Shown here: in pieces, positions 7,020 to 15,328 of the stretch | How positions within the stretch are numbered: position 1 is the first letter of the stretch | How the letters are laid out: every line of letters starts with the position of its first letter | Assembly (NCBI GenBank): GCA_021787985.1 | Contig: JAJYLG010000003.1 | Coordinates: 1 to 64,000, forward strand | Reading direction: 5' to 3' | Length of the DNA: 64,000 nucleotides | From: Chloroflexota bacterium | Lineage (GTDB): Bacteria > Chloroflexota > Dehalococcoidia > DSGV01 | Made by a program: the position numbers and the translations under genes | Notes under the pieces: model-generated | The model's database searches: none | What the model was told of the DNA's origin: nothing | The model's input: only the letters and a program-made list of their open reading frames with translations

Positions 7020-7114
7020 AGAGGCACGGGCGACCGGCTTCGCTCCGGTCGCCCGATGGTGGACGGGCTCACGCGGGCGAGTGTAGCAGAGGCGCCGCGG
7101 CCGGGCACGTGCCC

Positions 7115-8176
7115 TCAGTCCACCGGCGGCATGTGCACCGGGCGCCCGTCGTTCAGCCGCTCCAGCTCACGCTCGTCGCCGATGGCGATCATCTGGTCGC
7201 CCGGGTTGACGACGGTGGTGCGCGCCGGCCCGAGCAGGAGCTGCCCGGACGCCGCGCGGATGGCGAGCACCGTGACGTTGTGTGACCCCGCGAGCGCCTC
7301 CTCCACGGGTTTGCCGGCGAGGGCCGAGTCGGCGGTGACCAGCAGCTCGGCCAGCATCAGGTTGCCGCGCCGGCCGCCGATGAGCGTGTCCATCACTTCG
7401 ATGAAGTCAACGAACAGCGGCTGCAGGGCGGCGAGCGCCATGTGCCGGCCGCCGATCGAGTACGGGGAGATGACGCGGTCGGCCCCGGCCTGCCGCAGCT
7501 TGCGCTCGGCGCCGGCGTGGTCGATGCGGGCGACCACGAAGACGCGGGGGTTGATCGCCTTGGCGCTCAGCGTGATGTAGGTGTTGTCGGCGTCGGAGCC
7601 GACGGCGGCGATGAGGCAGCGGGCCTGCTCTACCCGCGCCTGACGGAGCAGCTCGTCGTCGGTCGCGTCGCCCTCGATGACCAGGTGGCGGCGGCGGGCC
7701 AGCGTGGCCAGCTCGCGCGACTGCTCGATGATGACGAAGGGCGCGCCGCGGTTGGCCAGGTCGGCGGCGACCTCCTGCCCCACCCGGCCGAAGCCGCAGA
7801 TGATGTAGTGGTCTTCCAGCTCGCGGATCCGGCCCAGCATGCGACGACCTCCCCAGAGACGCCCGAGCTCGCCTTCGACGGCGAAGCCGACGACGCCCGT
7901 AAGCGTGTACAGGACCCCGCCCACGCCGCCCACGATCAGCAGCATCGTGAAGAGCTGGCCGAGGCGCGAGAGCGGGTGCACCTCGCGATAGCCGACGGTG
8001 CTCAGGGTTACCACGGTCATGAAGAGCGCGTCGACGAGCCCCCACCCCTCGATGACCATGTATCCGCCGGTGCCCGCGGCGACGAGGGCGATGAGCAGCA
8101 CGAGCGACAGCAGCAGGCGACGATACGGCTCGTCGAGGTCCAGGAATCCGCCGACCAGGCGCCGCGCGCGGCTCAC
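7115..8176 (-). CDS. two-TM potassium channel with TrkA-N (RCK) and TrkA-C domains
   Basis: A 353-residue channel. Two membrane helices (about residues 20-42 and 75-100) flank a pore loop with TVVTLSTVGYREVHPLS, so the selectivity filter is T-V-G-Y-R rather than T-V-G-Y-G. A Rossmann RCK domain follows (DHYIICGFGRVGQEVA, IEGDATDDELLRQA, ADRVISPYSIGG) and then a TrkA-C domain at the end. RCK domains gate K+ channels by binding nucleotides or ions. The GTG start at 8176 overlaps the upstream gene's TGA by 4 bases, which fixes the start. A much longer open frame runs upstream on this strand but is non-coding read-through of the neighbour. Confidence 0.87.
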   Translation of the reverse strand: MSRARRLVGGFLDLDEPYRRLLLSLVLLIALVAAGTGGYMVIEGWGLVDALFMTVVTLSTVGYREVHPLSRLGQLFTMLLIVGGVGGVLYTLTGVVGFAVEGELGRLWGGRRMLGRIRELEDHYIICGFGRVGQEVAADLANRGAPFVIIEQSRELATLARRRHLVIEGDATDDELLRQARVEQARCLIAAVGSDADNTYITLSAKAINPRVFVVARIDHAGAERKLRQAGADRVISPYSIGGRHMALAALQPLFVDFIEVMDTLIGGRRGNLMLAELLVTADSALAGKPVEEALAGSHNVTVLAIRAASGQLLLGPARTTVVNPGDQMIAIGDERELERLNDGRPVHMPPVD

Positions 8177-8598
8177 GGGCCGCTCCCGCCACCGGCGAGC
8201 CGTTCGAGCGCTTCGTATTGGCGGCGGACGGGCGACGTGTCGAACAGCTCCTCGTGGCGCCAGATGAGGCCGCGGCGCTCCTCGAAACGCATGGCGGTCG
8301 GCGGGAAGACGACGGGCAGATTGGCGAGCGCGCGGAAGCGGAGGCGGTAGCCCCGCACCCAGGCCACCGCCGTGCGGCCGCGCGTGAAGACCTCCACCGA
8401 GTCCCAGTCGGCCGACTGCACGTCGGCGAAGGCGGCGTAGTACTCGGCGATCGCGTCGCGGCCGCGCAGCGGCGCGTCGAGCGTGGGGTCGCGCAGCTCG
8501 GCGTCGAGCGCGTACCAGAAGACGATGGCGGCGGGGTCGAGCGAGCGCACGGCCTCGAGGTAGGCGTCGACCAGGGCACGGACGCGGGTGGTGGCCAC
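8173..8598 (-). CDS. SnoaL-like (NTF2-fold) protein
   Basis: A 141-residue protein. RALVDAYLEAVRSLDPAAIVFWYALDAELRDPTL, GRDAIAEYYAAFADVQSADW and MRFEERRGLIWRHEELFD follow the SnoaL/NTF2-like cone fold: three helices, then a curved sheet with the R-G-R-D-A-I-x-x-Y segment. Members are small hydrolases, isomerases or binding proteins; no active residues can be named here. The likely GTG start is at 8598, since the upstream extension is low-complexity and overlaps a hairpin. Its end overlaps the start of the channel gene (GTGA), so both are made from one message. Confidence 0.72.
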   Translation of the reverse strand: MATTRVRALVDAYLEAVRSLDPAAIVFWYALDAELRDPTLDAPLRGRDAIAEYYAAFADVQSADWDSVEVFTRGRTAVAWVRGYRLRFRALANLPVVFPPTAMRFEERRGLIWRHEELFDTSPVRRQYEALERLAGGGSGP

Positions 8599-8669
8599 GA
8601 CCCGAGTATCGTCGGGGAGCGGAGAAGGGAAAAGGGCGGAGGAGAGGAGGGAGGAGGCGGCCTGCCCGC

Positions 8670-8690
8670 CCTGTCTGCCGGCCAGACAGG
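8670..8690. repeat. short hairpin in a divergent intergenic region
   Basis: CCTGTCTG (8670-8677) and CAGACAGG (8683-8690) are exact inverted repeats around a 5-base loop, in the 154-base gap between two divergent genes. The surrounding bases contain further CCTGCC/GGCGG near-repeats. It resembles a dispersed REP-like hairpin, but could also be a binding site for a regulator. Confidence 0.5.
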
Positions 8691-8752
8691 CCGCCGGGCT
8701 GGCGGTAAACAGGCGGTATGCTGGCGCGGGGACTCGTCGTGGAGGCGGCGCC

Positions 8753-9409
8753 ATGGTTGCCCGGCCGCGGATCGAGGTCTTCGAGCAGCGGGCCGCGGAT
8801 TACGATGCCTGGTTTCGCGGCCCCGCCGGCCGCGTGCTCTTCCCGATCGAGGCGGATACCGTGCGGCTGGTGCTGCAGGGCGCGCCGCGGCCCTGGCTGG
8901 AGGTCGGCGTCGGCACGGGCGCGTTCGCGGCGGAGCTGGGCGTCGAGCTGGGGCTGGACCCGGCAGGCGAGCCGATGCTCTACGCTCGGCGGCGCGGCGT
9001 CACGTGCATCCAGGGCGTGGCGGAGGCGCTGCCGTTCCGTGATGGCAGCATCGGAGCGCTGCTGCTGGTGGTGACGGTCTGCTTCCTCGAGGACCCGACC
9101 GTCGCGCTGCGTGAGGCGGCGCGCGCGCTGGCTCCGGGCGGGCGGGTCATCATCGGTGAGGTAACGGCGGACTCGGCCTGGGGCCGGGCGTACCGCAAGC
9201 TGGGCGAAGCAGGCCACCCGTTCTACGCGCCGGCGCGCTTCTTCACCATGCGCCAGACGGAGGAGCTGCTCGCCGCCGTTGGGCTGCGGGCGACACGCTA
9301 CGCGAGCACGCTTGTGCAGCCGTACGCGCGCCTGCCGCAGCCGGAGCCGGCCCGCGCGGGCGTCGCGGAGGGCGCGTCGTTCGTGGCGATCGCGGCCGCG
9401 CGGGCGTAG
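8753..9409 (+). CDS. SAM-dependent methyltransferase (class I)
   Basis: A 218-residue protein. RIEVFEQRAADYDAWF is the usual opening; PWLEVGVGTGAFAAELG is motif I binding S-adenosylmethionine, VELGLDPAGEPM gives the acidic residue of motif II (Asp), QGVAEALPFRDGSIGALLLV and AARALAPGGRVIIGEV complete the UbiE/COQ5-like Methyltransf_11 domain. The substrate is not evident. The ATG at 8753 has GGAGGC seven bases before it. The gene diverges from the SnoaL-like gene. Confidence 0.85.
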   Translation: MVARPRIEVFEQRAADYDAWFRGPAGRVLFPIEADTVRLVLQGAPRPWLEVGVGTGAFAAELGVELGLDPAGEPMLYARRRGVTCIQGVAEALPFRDGSIGALLLVVTVCFLEDPTVALREAARALAPGGRVIIGEVTADSAWGRAYRKLGEAGHPFYAPARFFTMRQTEELLAAVGLRATRYASTLVQPYARLPQPEPARAGVAEGASFVAIAAARA

Positions 9410-9487
9410 CGGCCGCCCGCCACGGTTGGTGCTCGGAGGGGAGCGCGCGGCGGTACGATAGAGCCACGGAGCAGAGGGAGGGAACGA

Positions 9488-9883
9488 ATGGCCGCACTAT
9501 CGCCAAGTCTGGTGGACTTGCTCAAGGGGCCGAACTTCGCCCACCTGGCGACCCTCAACCGCGACGGGTCACCGCAGGTGACGCCGGTTTGGGTCGACAC
9601 GGACGGGACGCACGTCCTCGTCAACACCAGCTTCGGGCGGCTGAAGGAGCGCAACGCGCGACGCGACCCGCGGGTGATGCTGAGCGTGCTGCGCCACGAC
9701 AACCCGTACGCCCGCGCGTTCATCAAGGGTCGCGTGCTGGAGCTGCGCGAGGAGGGCGCCGGTGCGCACATCGACGCGCTGGCGCGGCGTTACATCGGCG
9801 CCGAGCGCTACGCGCTGCCGCTCGGCGAGCGCCGGGTGGTGATGGTCATCGAACCGGAGCGGATAACCGACCAGGGGCTCTGA
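9488..9883 (+). CDS. PPOX-class flavin/F420-dependent oxidoreductase
   Basis: A 131-residue split-barrel protein. FAHLATLNRDGSPQVTPVWV, GTHVLVNTSFGRLKERNARRDP, RVMLSVLRHDNPYARAFIKGRV and HIDALARRYIG match the pyridoxamine-phosphate-oxidase-like family, in particular the branch often named PPOX class F420-dependent proteins. The R-x-K-x-x-N-A-x-R-D-P segment contacts the cofactor phosphate in this branch. Cofactor (FMN or F420) and substrate cannot be told from sequence alone. GGGAGGGAACGA precedes the ATG. Confidence 0.83.
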   Translation: MAALSPSLVDLLKGPNFAHLATLNRDGSPQVTPVWVDTDGTHVLVNTSFGRLKERNARRDPRVMLSVLRHDNPYARAFIKGRVLELREEGAGAHIDALARRYIGAERYALPLGERRVVMVIEPERITDQGL

Positions 9884-10032
9884 GCGTCGACGCGACCGAT
9901 TGAAGGCCGACGAGGGCCGCGCGCGCCTGCTCGGGCGAGGTCGTCGGCCGATGGTCGAGCGAGTCGACCCTGAAGCGGCGACCGGAACGGCGCGCCGGGT
10001 GACGCAGATGCGGGGGGCGCGGTGCTCCTCCC

Positions 10033-12258
10033 TCAGACGCCCCGCAGTTGCTTGCGCTTGCTGGCGACGTAGTCGACCAGGATGTACTCGCCCAGCTTGT
10101 CCGGGGTGGTGTAGAAGACGCGCCCCTTGTTGATGCGGGCCACCTGGTTGACGAACTCCTTGAGGTAGTAGTTCCGGTCAAGCATGAATGTGTTAATGAC
10201 GATGTCCTTCTGGGTGCAGCGCCGGACTTCCTTCAAGGTCTCGCGGATGGTGATCGGGCTGGGCGGGTAAGCGAAATACGAGCGGCCGCGCTCGAGGTGG
10301 GCGGTGGGCTCGCCGTCGCTGATCATGATGATCTGCCGTGTACCGACCTTGTGCTTGGATAGCAGGTTCTGCGCCAACATCAGCGCGTGGTGCATGTTCG
10401 TGCCGAGCACGGACTCGTCCCAGCGCACGTACGGAAGCTGGTCCGCCTGCAGCTCGCGGGCGTAGGCAGAGAAGCCGATGGTGTACAGGCTGTCCCGCGG
10501 GAACATGCTGCGGATCAGGTTGTTGAGCGCCATGGCGACCTTCTTGGCTGCCTGGAACGAGCCGCGCAGCGCCATCGACCAGGAGAGGTCGAGCATGATG
10601 ACGGTCGCCGTCTGCGTCAACGTTTCCGTGCGATAGACTTCGAAGTCGTCGCCCTGCAGCTTCACCGGCACGCCCGGGCCGTTGCGGTAGACCGCGTTGC
10701 GGATCGTGCGCTCCATGTGCAGCAGGAACGGGTCGCCGTACTCGTAGATCTTCGTGTCCTCGTCGCGGTCGCCGCCAGAGCCGCGCTCACGAGTCGCGTG
10801 CCTGCCGAAGGAGTCCTTCTTGAGCTGGGCATAGATCTCAGCGAGGGCGCGCTGGCCGATCTTGCGCGTGCCGCGCGGCGTCAACTCCCAGGTGTTGCCG
10901 CGCTTGCGGATGTAGCCGGCCTCCTCGAGCACCTCCAGCAGTTTGCGAAGCTGTTCGAGCGCTTCCGCGGCCTCGTCGCCGAGCACCTCGCGCAGCTTCT
11001 CCAGGTCGACGTCCTCGACGTCGCCGCCATACTGGGTTCGCTCGAGCTGCCGTTCCAGCTCGTCGATCGACTGCATGCGGTCCATGAGATGCATCGCCTC
11101 GCGCAGGTCCAGCTCCTCGTCGCCGCGGAAGGGGTACTGATTGCGCAGGTCGCGTGACGGCAGCAGGTACTCGAGGTTGGCCGCGAGCTGCGCCAGTTCG
11201 CTCTGGAGCTGTGGGTCCCCGATCTTGTCCATCAGCAGGTCCTGGAGCTGCTGCCGCATGTCGGCCGGCAGGCTGTCCAGCAGGCTCTGCATCTGCGCCA
11301 TCTGCGCTTGCATCTGAGCCAGCAGCTCGTCCAGGCTCTGCGGCGGGTTCGGCCCGAACATGTCGCCGTACTGGCGCATGAACTGCTCGAAGTCCGGCTC
11401 CTCGCCGCGGGCGCGCTGCTCCAGCATCTGGTTGAGGTCGTGGGCCATGTCCTTGATGCGCTGGAGCTGCTCCGGCGTCATGTCCTGGATGGTGCTGGAG
11501 AGGTCCTTGAAGAAGGTGTCCATCATCGCCTTCTTCAGCGTCTCCATCAGCTCCTGGAACTTGGCCTGGGCCTCCGGGTCCATGAACTCGTAGTTCTGGA
11601 GCTCCTTCACCGCACCGCCGACGTCCGCCGGGAGCTGGTCGAGGAAGCTCTGCTTGCGCTCGACGACCTTGCGCAGCATCTCTGCGAACTCGTCGGGCGC
11701 GCCCTCGCCCGCCTGCTGGCCCGACCGGCCGCTCTGCCCCTCGCCGGGCGCGCCCTCCCGCGGCCCGCCGGACGGCGGCTGGCCCGCCTTCCCGGTTGGC
11801 GAGTCACCTTCACCTTGCCCACCCTGTTGCTGACCGGGTTGCTGGGCCTGGCGCAGCGCCTGCTCGGCCTGCTCGAGGACGCTCGGCGTCCCCTGCTGGG
11901 ATCCCTCCGGGGCGCCCTGCTGGGGCTGGGCCTCCTGGGTGCGGCGGGTGAGCGTCTCCTTCTCCATCTGGACGATCTCGTTGAGCTGCTTCTTGATGTC
12001 GTCGAAGGCGCTGGAGAGGTTGTAGCGGTCGAGCGCCTGGCGTCGCTGCTGGCGGAGCTGCTGCAGGAGGTCGCGCAGCCCCGGGAGCCGCTGGCCGGAC
12101 GGGTCACGCATGCCGCGCTGCAGCATGTTGCGCAAGGCGTGCTGCAGGTCGCCGAAGTTCATCAGGTCGTCGGTGAGGTTGTCGAGGATGTGGTCCGGGT
12201 CGAGGTCCGGGATCTCCTGTGAGCCGTCCCACTCGGAGTAGCGGTAACGCAGCACCAT
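10033..12258 (-). CDS. von Willebrand factor A domain protein, partner of a MoxR/ChlI-type ATPase
   Basis: A 741-residue cytosolic protein. After RYRYSEWDGSQEIPDLDPDH comes a long, Gln/Glu-rich helical region with low-complexity Gly-Gln-Pro stretches (about residues 130-200), then repeated helices rich in Leu/Gln/Met, and a C-terminal VWA domain. The metal-ion site is DLSWSMALRGS (D-x-S-x-S), with the Thr in LGTNMHHAL and the Asp in MISDGEPTAH. The ATPase gene at 13237 lies upstream on the same strand; such VWA/AAA pairs act like magnesium chelatase subunits D and I to remodel or load a target, here unknown. The ATG at 12258 is preferred over an upstream GTG. Confidence 0.82.
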   Translation of the reverse strand: MVLRYRYSEWDGSQEIPDLDPDHILDNLTDDLMNFGDLQHALRNMLQRGMRDPSGQRLPGLRDLLQQLRQQRRQALDRYNLSSAFDDIKKQLNEIVQMEKETLTRRTQEAQPQQGAPEGSQQGTPSVLEQAEQALRQAQQPGQQQGGQGEGDSPTGKAGQPPSGGPREGAPGEGQSGRSGQQAGEGAPDEFAEMLRKVVERKQSFLDQLPADVGGAVKELQNYEFMDPEAQAKFQELMETLKKAMMDTFFKDLSSTIQDMTPEQLQRIKDMAHDLNQMLEQRARGEEPDFEQFMRQYGDMFGPNPPQSLDELLAQMQAQMAQMQSLLDSLPADMRQQLQDLLMDKIGDPQLQSELAQLAANLEYLLPSRDLRNQYPFRGDEELDLREAMHLMDRMQSIDELERQLERTQYGGDVEDVDLEKLREVLGDEAAEALEQLRKLLEVLEEAGYIRKRGNTWELTPRGTRKIGQRALAEIYAQLKKDSFGRHATRERGSGGDRDEDTKIYEYGDPFLLHMERTIRNAVYRNGPGVPVKLQGDDFEVYRTETLTQTATVIMLDLSWSMALRGSFQAAKKVAMALNNLIRSMFPRDSLYTIGFSAYARELQADQLPYVRWDESVLGTNMHHALMLAQNLLSKHKVGTRQIIMISDGEPTAHLERGRSYFAYPPSPITIRETLKEVRRCTQKDIVINTFMLDRNYYLKEFVNQVARINKGRVFYTTPDKLGEYILVDYVASKRKQLRGV

Positions 12259-12365
12259 GAACAGCCCCGCTCCCACCCGCCCGCGGCGGGCCGCGACGAT
12301 TCTGTCGCCGCGATATGGTCATCCTACCACCGGCGCCAGCGGGCCCGAGCGCAACGGGGGAATGG

Positions 12366-12548
12366 AACCACAGATGGACGCAGATGAACTTGGATGGGTG
12401 ATTCATGGGTGAAGGACCACCCGCTTCACCTGGACTCCGGGTGCGCCAAAGTTGAGGAGCAGGCATATCGTGAGGCCGGTGGCGCGCAGCGAGAGACGCA
12501 GCCCGTTGCCACCGAGTGACCCGCGTTCATCTGCGTTCATCTGCGGTT
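12366..12548. mobile_element. 183-bp element with 24-bp terminal inverted repeats
   Basis: AACCACAGATGGACGCAGAT (first 20 of the left 24-bp arm, 12366-12389) matches the reverse complement of 12525-12548 at 22 of 24 positions. The right arm itself is an internal tandem of TTCATCTGCG. The enclosed bases carry a gene remnant (next entry). Repeats of this ATCTGCG type are, from memory, widespread in intergenic DNA near GxxExxY genes. The right arm abuts the stop codon of the LOG-family gene. Confidence 0.6.
12403..12501 (-). pseudogene. C-terminal remnant of a GxxExxY-family protein
   Basis: The minus-strand frame ending at the TGA 12405-12403 reads LRATGL, then LLLNFGAP and VKRVV. Members of the GxxExxY family (PD-(D/E)XK nuclease-like, function unknown) end with a similar YL-x-x-T-G-L...LLINF...KR. 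Only about 33 codons remain and no start is present. The match is short, so this rests on the whole pattern and on the flanking repeats. Confidence 0.5.
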
Positions 12549-12550
12549 TC

Positions 12551-13153
12551 TCACGCGCGGCGGATGGTGCGTGGGCGGCGAGTGGGAGCGAGGGCGAGGG
12601 CGTCGAGCGCGGTGAGCGCGGCGGCGACGTCCGGCAGGGGCCGGACGAGGGCGAGGTGCTCCGGGCGAATGAAGCCGAGCTCGCTGGCGGCGCGCAGGTG
12701 GTCGAGCAGCCGGTCGAAGAAGCCGTCCAGGTTCACCCAGAGGACCGGCTTGCCGTGGAGGTCGAGCTGCTTCCAGGTGGTGATCTCGAACGCCTCCTCG
12801 AGCGTACCGAGCCCGCCCGGGAGGACGACGAACGCGTCCGACTCCGTCGCCATGACGCGCTTGCGCTCGTGCATGGAGGAGACGACGCGGGTGTCACTCA
12901 CTCCGCGATGGGGGCGCTCGTCGTCCATCAGCGCGCGGGTCATGACGCCGGTGACGGGTCCCCGGCCGGCGAGCGCGCCGTCGGCGCAGGCGCCCATCAT
13001 GCCGAACGCGCCGCCGCCGAAGACGAGCCGCCAGCCGCGGGCGGCGAGCCCCGCGCCGAGCGCGCGCGCGGCCGCCAGGTGGCGCTCTGGCACGCGGCGC
13101 GAGGAGCCGCAGAACACGCAGACGGACACCAGCGAACCGTCGCGGGAGGTCAT
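12551..13153 (-). CDS. LOG-family protein (nucleoside-monophosphate phosphoribohydrolase-like)
   Basis: A 200-residue Rossmann protein of the TIGR00730/LOG family. SVCVFCGSSRRVPERH binds the phosphate end, LVFGGGAFGMMGACADGAL is the G-G-G-x-x-G-x-M-G loop, and FVVLPGGLGTLEEAFE is the signature P-G-G-x-G-T-x-x-E with the catalytic Glu. Family members release the base from nucleoside 5'-monophosphates (cytokinin activation in plants). The start is taken at the ATG 13153. It lies between the ATPase and VWA genes on the same strand, with an inverted-repeat element separating it from the latter. Confidence 0.87.
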   Translation of the reverse strand: MTSRDGSLVSVCVFCGSSRRVPERHLAAARALGAGLAARGWRLVFGGGAFGMMGACADGALAGRGPVTGVMTRALMDDERPHRGVSDTRVVSSMHERKRVMATESDAFVVLPGGLGTLEEAFEITTWKQLDLHGKPVLWVNLDGFFDRLLDHLRAASELGFIRPEHLALVRPLPDVAAALTALDALALAPTRRPRTIRRA

Positions 13154-13236
13154 CTCGCTACTCTCCAGTCGAGGGCGTGGGTCCGACCCAGGCGCCACGG
13201 GCCGCCGGCCGCTGTTCGCCCGCGGTGCGCCGGATA

Positions 13237-14643
13237 TTACCCCCGATACTGCGAGCGGCCTGGCACCTTGTCCTTGTTCAGCCGCTTGTTGAGGTGCAGC
13301 CCCTCGAGAACGAGCTCGATCGCCGAGGCGATGACCGCGTCGTTCCCCGTCTCGCCCACCAGCTTGTGCACCGGCTGGACGAAGGCCGGAACCTGCTGCA
13401 GCGCGGTCACATAGTGGGCCGAGGGCATCTGCTCGCCCGCCTCCACCGAGAAGCCGCCCTTGAAGCGGGCGACGATCTCCTCCAGCTCTCCGACGCTGAA
13501 GTAGCGGTTGAAGACCGCCACGAGCGCGCCCTGCACGAGCTTCTCGATGATCTGCTCCTCGCGCCCGTCGTCCAGCGTCTCGAACTCCACCTTGCCGCTG
13601 AGCGTGGGCATGATGAACGCCAGGTCGGAGACCCTTGGCACCACGTATCGCTCGTCGAGCCGGATCGCGCGGCGCTGCGCGTTCGCCAGGAGCGCCTCGT
13701 AGTCCGCGATCGAGGCCCGCACGGAGACGCCGGAGCGCTGGTTGACGTCCGGGCTGCGTCGCGCCAGCCGGGTGATCTCGGCCACGATCTCCTTCACGAA
13801 CTGCGGGACGATGACCTCGTAGCCCTCGTCGTCGAAGTGGGCGCGCTCGCGCTCCATGATGTCGATCTCGTGCTCGACGGCGCGCGGGTAGTGGGTGCGG
13901 ATCTGGGCACCGTAGCGGTCTTTCAGCGGCGTGATGATGCGACCGCGGTTGGTGTAGTCTTCCGGGTTGGCCGACGCGACCACCATCACGTCGAGCGGGA
14001 GCCGCACGCGATAGCCACGGATCTGGACGTCGCGCTCCTCCATGATGTTCAGCAGGCCGACCTGGATGCGCTCGGCCAGGTCGGGAAGCTCGTTGATGCA
14101 GAAGATCCCCCGGTTCGTCCGCGGGATCAGCCCGTAGTGGATGGTGAGCTCGTCGCTCAAGTAGCGGCCCTCGGCGACCTTGATCGGGTCCACCTCGCCG
14201 ATCAGGTCGGCGATGGTGATGTCGGGCGTCGCCAGCTTCTCGCCGTAGCGGTCCTCGCGGCGGAGCCAGGCGATCGGGGCGTTGTCGCCCCCGCGCTCCT
14301 GGAGGTCCCGGCCTTCCCTGGTAATCGGCGCGTACGGATTCTCCGGGATCTCCGTGCCGGCGAGGACGGGGATCTCCTCGTCCAGCAGGTTGGTGAGCGC
14401 ACGGATGATGCGGCTCTTGGCCTGGCCGCGCTCGCCCAGGAAGATGATGTCCTGGCCAGCAAGCAGCGCGTTCTGCAACGCGGGTAGGACGGTGTCCTCG
14501 TAGCCGACGATCCCCTCGAACAGCGGCTCACCCGAGCGGATGCGCTGGACCAGGTTCTTGCGGATCTCCTGCTTGACCGAAAGGACCTTGTAGCCGGACG
14601 CCCGCAGCTCGCCGACGGTCCGGGGTTTCTCGAGAACCGACAC
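13237..14643 (-). CDS. MoxR/ChlI-like AAA+ ATPase
   Basis: A 468-residue ATPase. IIFLGERGQAKSRIIRAL is the Walker A region (G-E-R-G-Q-A-K-S), GIFCINELPDLAERIQVGLL the Walker B region with Asn-Glu in place of Asp-Glu, and VMVVASANPEDYTNRGRI sensor 1. The N-terminal LVQRIRSGEPLFEGIVGYEDTVLPALQ and a lid domain complete a magnesium-chelatase-like module. The first residue is a GTG at 14643 with GGAGG before it. The VWA partner (10033-12258) lies downstream on the same strand. The deviating Walker motifs are, as far as I recall, usual in this branch, so ATP binding is still expected. Confidence 0.85.
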   Translation of the reverse strand: MSVLEKPRTVGELRASGYKVLSVKQEIRKNLVQRIRSGEPLFEGIVGYEDTVLPALQNALLAGQDIIFLGERGQAKSRIIRALTNLLDEEIPVLAGTEIPENPYAPITREGRDLQERGGDNAPIAWLRREDRYGEKLATPDITIADLIGEVDPIKVAEGRYLSDELTIHYGLIPRTNRGIFCINELPDLAERIQVGLLNIMEERDVQIRGYRVRLPLDVMVVASANPEDYTNRGRIITPLKDRYGAQIRTHYPRAVEHEIDIMERERAHFDDEGYEVIVPQFVKEIVAEITRLARRSPDVNQRSGVSVRASIADYEALLANAQRRAIRLDERYVVPRVSDLAFIMPTLSGKVEFETLDDGREEQIIEKLVQGALVAVFNRYFSVGELEEIVARFKGGFSVEAGEQMPSAHYVTALQQVPAFVQPVHKLVGETGNDAVIASAIELVLEGLHLNKRLNKDKVPGRSQYRG

Positions 14644-14648
14644 GACCA

Positions 14649-15275
14649 GTGCTACCTCCTCACCGTCCGCGTGCCCGGCGCCGGGTCGGGGCGGGCACGC
14701 GCCGGTGGCCGTATTCTACACCCGGTGAAGGGGGCCACCGGCGGAGGGCCGCCTGGTCTCAGCATCGGCACGGGGCGAGGAGGGCGTCAATAGACGTAAC
14801 ACAAGCGTCACATGGCCGCGGCGCCTCGAGTGGGCGGGCGGCCGCACGCCGGCGGGTCGGGGCGCCGCCGGAACGGGTGTTTGGTCTGCTGGCGGCGCTC
14901 GGGCAGCGTCACCAGTGGTTCCCTCCGGAGCTTGGAGGCCTGCGCATGCTCGATGGCCCGGCGGCCGGGCTCGGCGCCCGCGCCCAGTACCACGCGCTGC
15001 TGTTCCGGCGCCGCCTGTCCGTGACCGTCGAGGTATACGAGCACGATCCGCCGGTGCGCCTGACAGAGCGTGGCAACTGGGGCGAGCGCCCCTATCAGCA
15101 GTGTTGGGTGGTCGTCGCGGATGGCTCCGGCTGCACGGTGACGTGCGAGCTGGAGTACGAGCGTCCGCCCGGGCCGATGGCCGCGGTCGCCGACCGCCTG
15201 CTGGTGCGGCGGGCGTTTCAGCGCCTGCTGGAAGCGGAGCTGGCCGGGCTCGCCGCGGCCGGCGAGGCAGGATAG
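14649..15275 (+). CDS. SRPBCC-family protein, start uncertain
   Basis: The recognisable part starts near base 14850: RRVGAPPERVFGLLAALGQR, HQWFPPELGGLRMLDGP, YHALLFRRRLSVTVEVYEHD, RLTERGNWGERPYQQCW and ELEYERPPGPMAAVADRLLV, the polyketide-cyclase/SRPBCC fold with its final long helix. The frame is open back to a GTG at 14649, but the first 60 residues are Arg-rich and overlap the promoter region of the divergent ATPase gene, so they are probably not translated. No ATG exists in this frame between 14649 and 14904; an ATG at 14812 is in another frame. Either a non-standard start is used or the 5' end is damaged. Confidence 0.55.
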   Translation: MLPPHRPRARRRVGAGTRRWPYSTPGEGGHRRRAAWSQHRHGARRASIDVTQASHGRGASSGRAAARRRVGAPPERVFGLLAALGQRHQWFPPELGGLRMLDGPAAGLGARAQYHALLFRRRLSVTVEVYEHDPPVRLTERGNWGERPYQQCWVVVADGSGCTVTCELEYERPPGPMAAVADRLLVRRAFQRLLEAELAGLAAAGEAG

Positions 15276-15328
15276 GCGCGGCGGCCCGGTCGCATTACCG
15301 ACGGGGCCGCGCTCTCGCCGCGTGGCGG

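Noticed and set aside
8177-9217. Extension of the channel gene to 700 codons
   Set aside because: The extra N-terminal part is Arg/Pro-rich and runs antisense to the methyltransferase; GTGA overlap at 8173-8176 gives a clear start.
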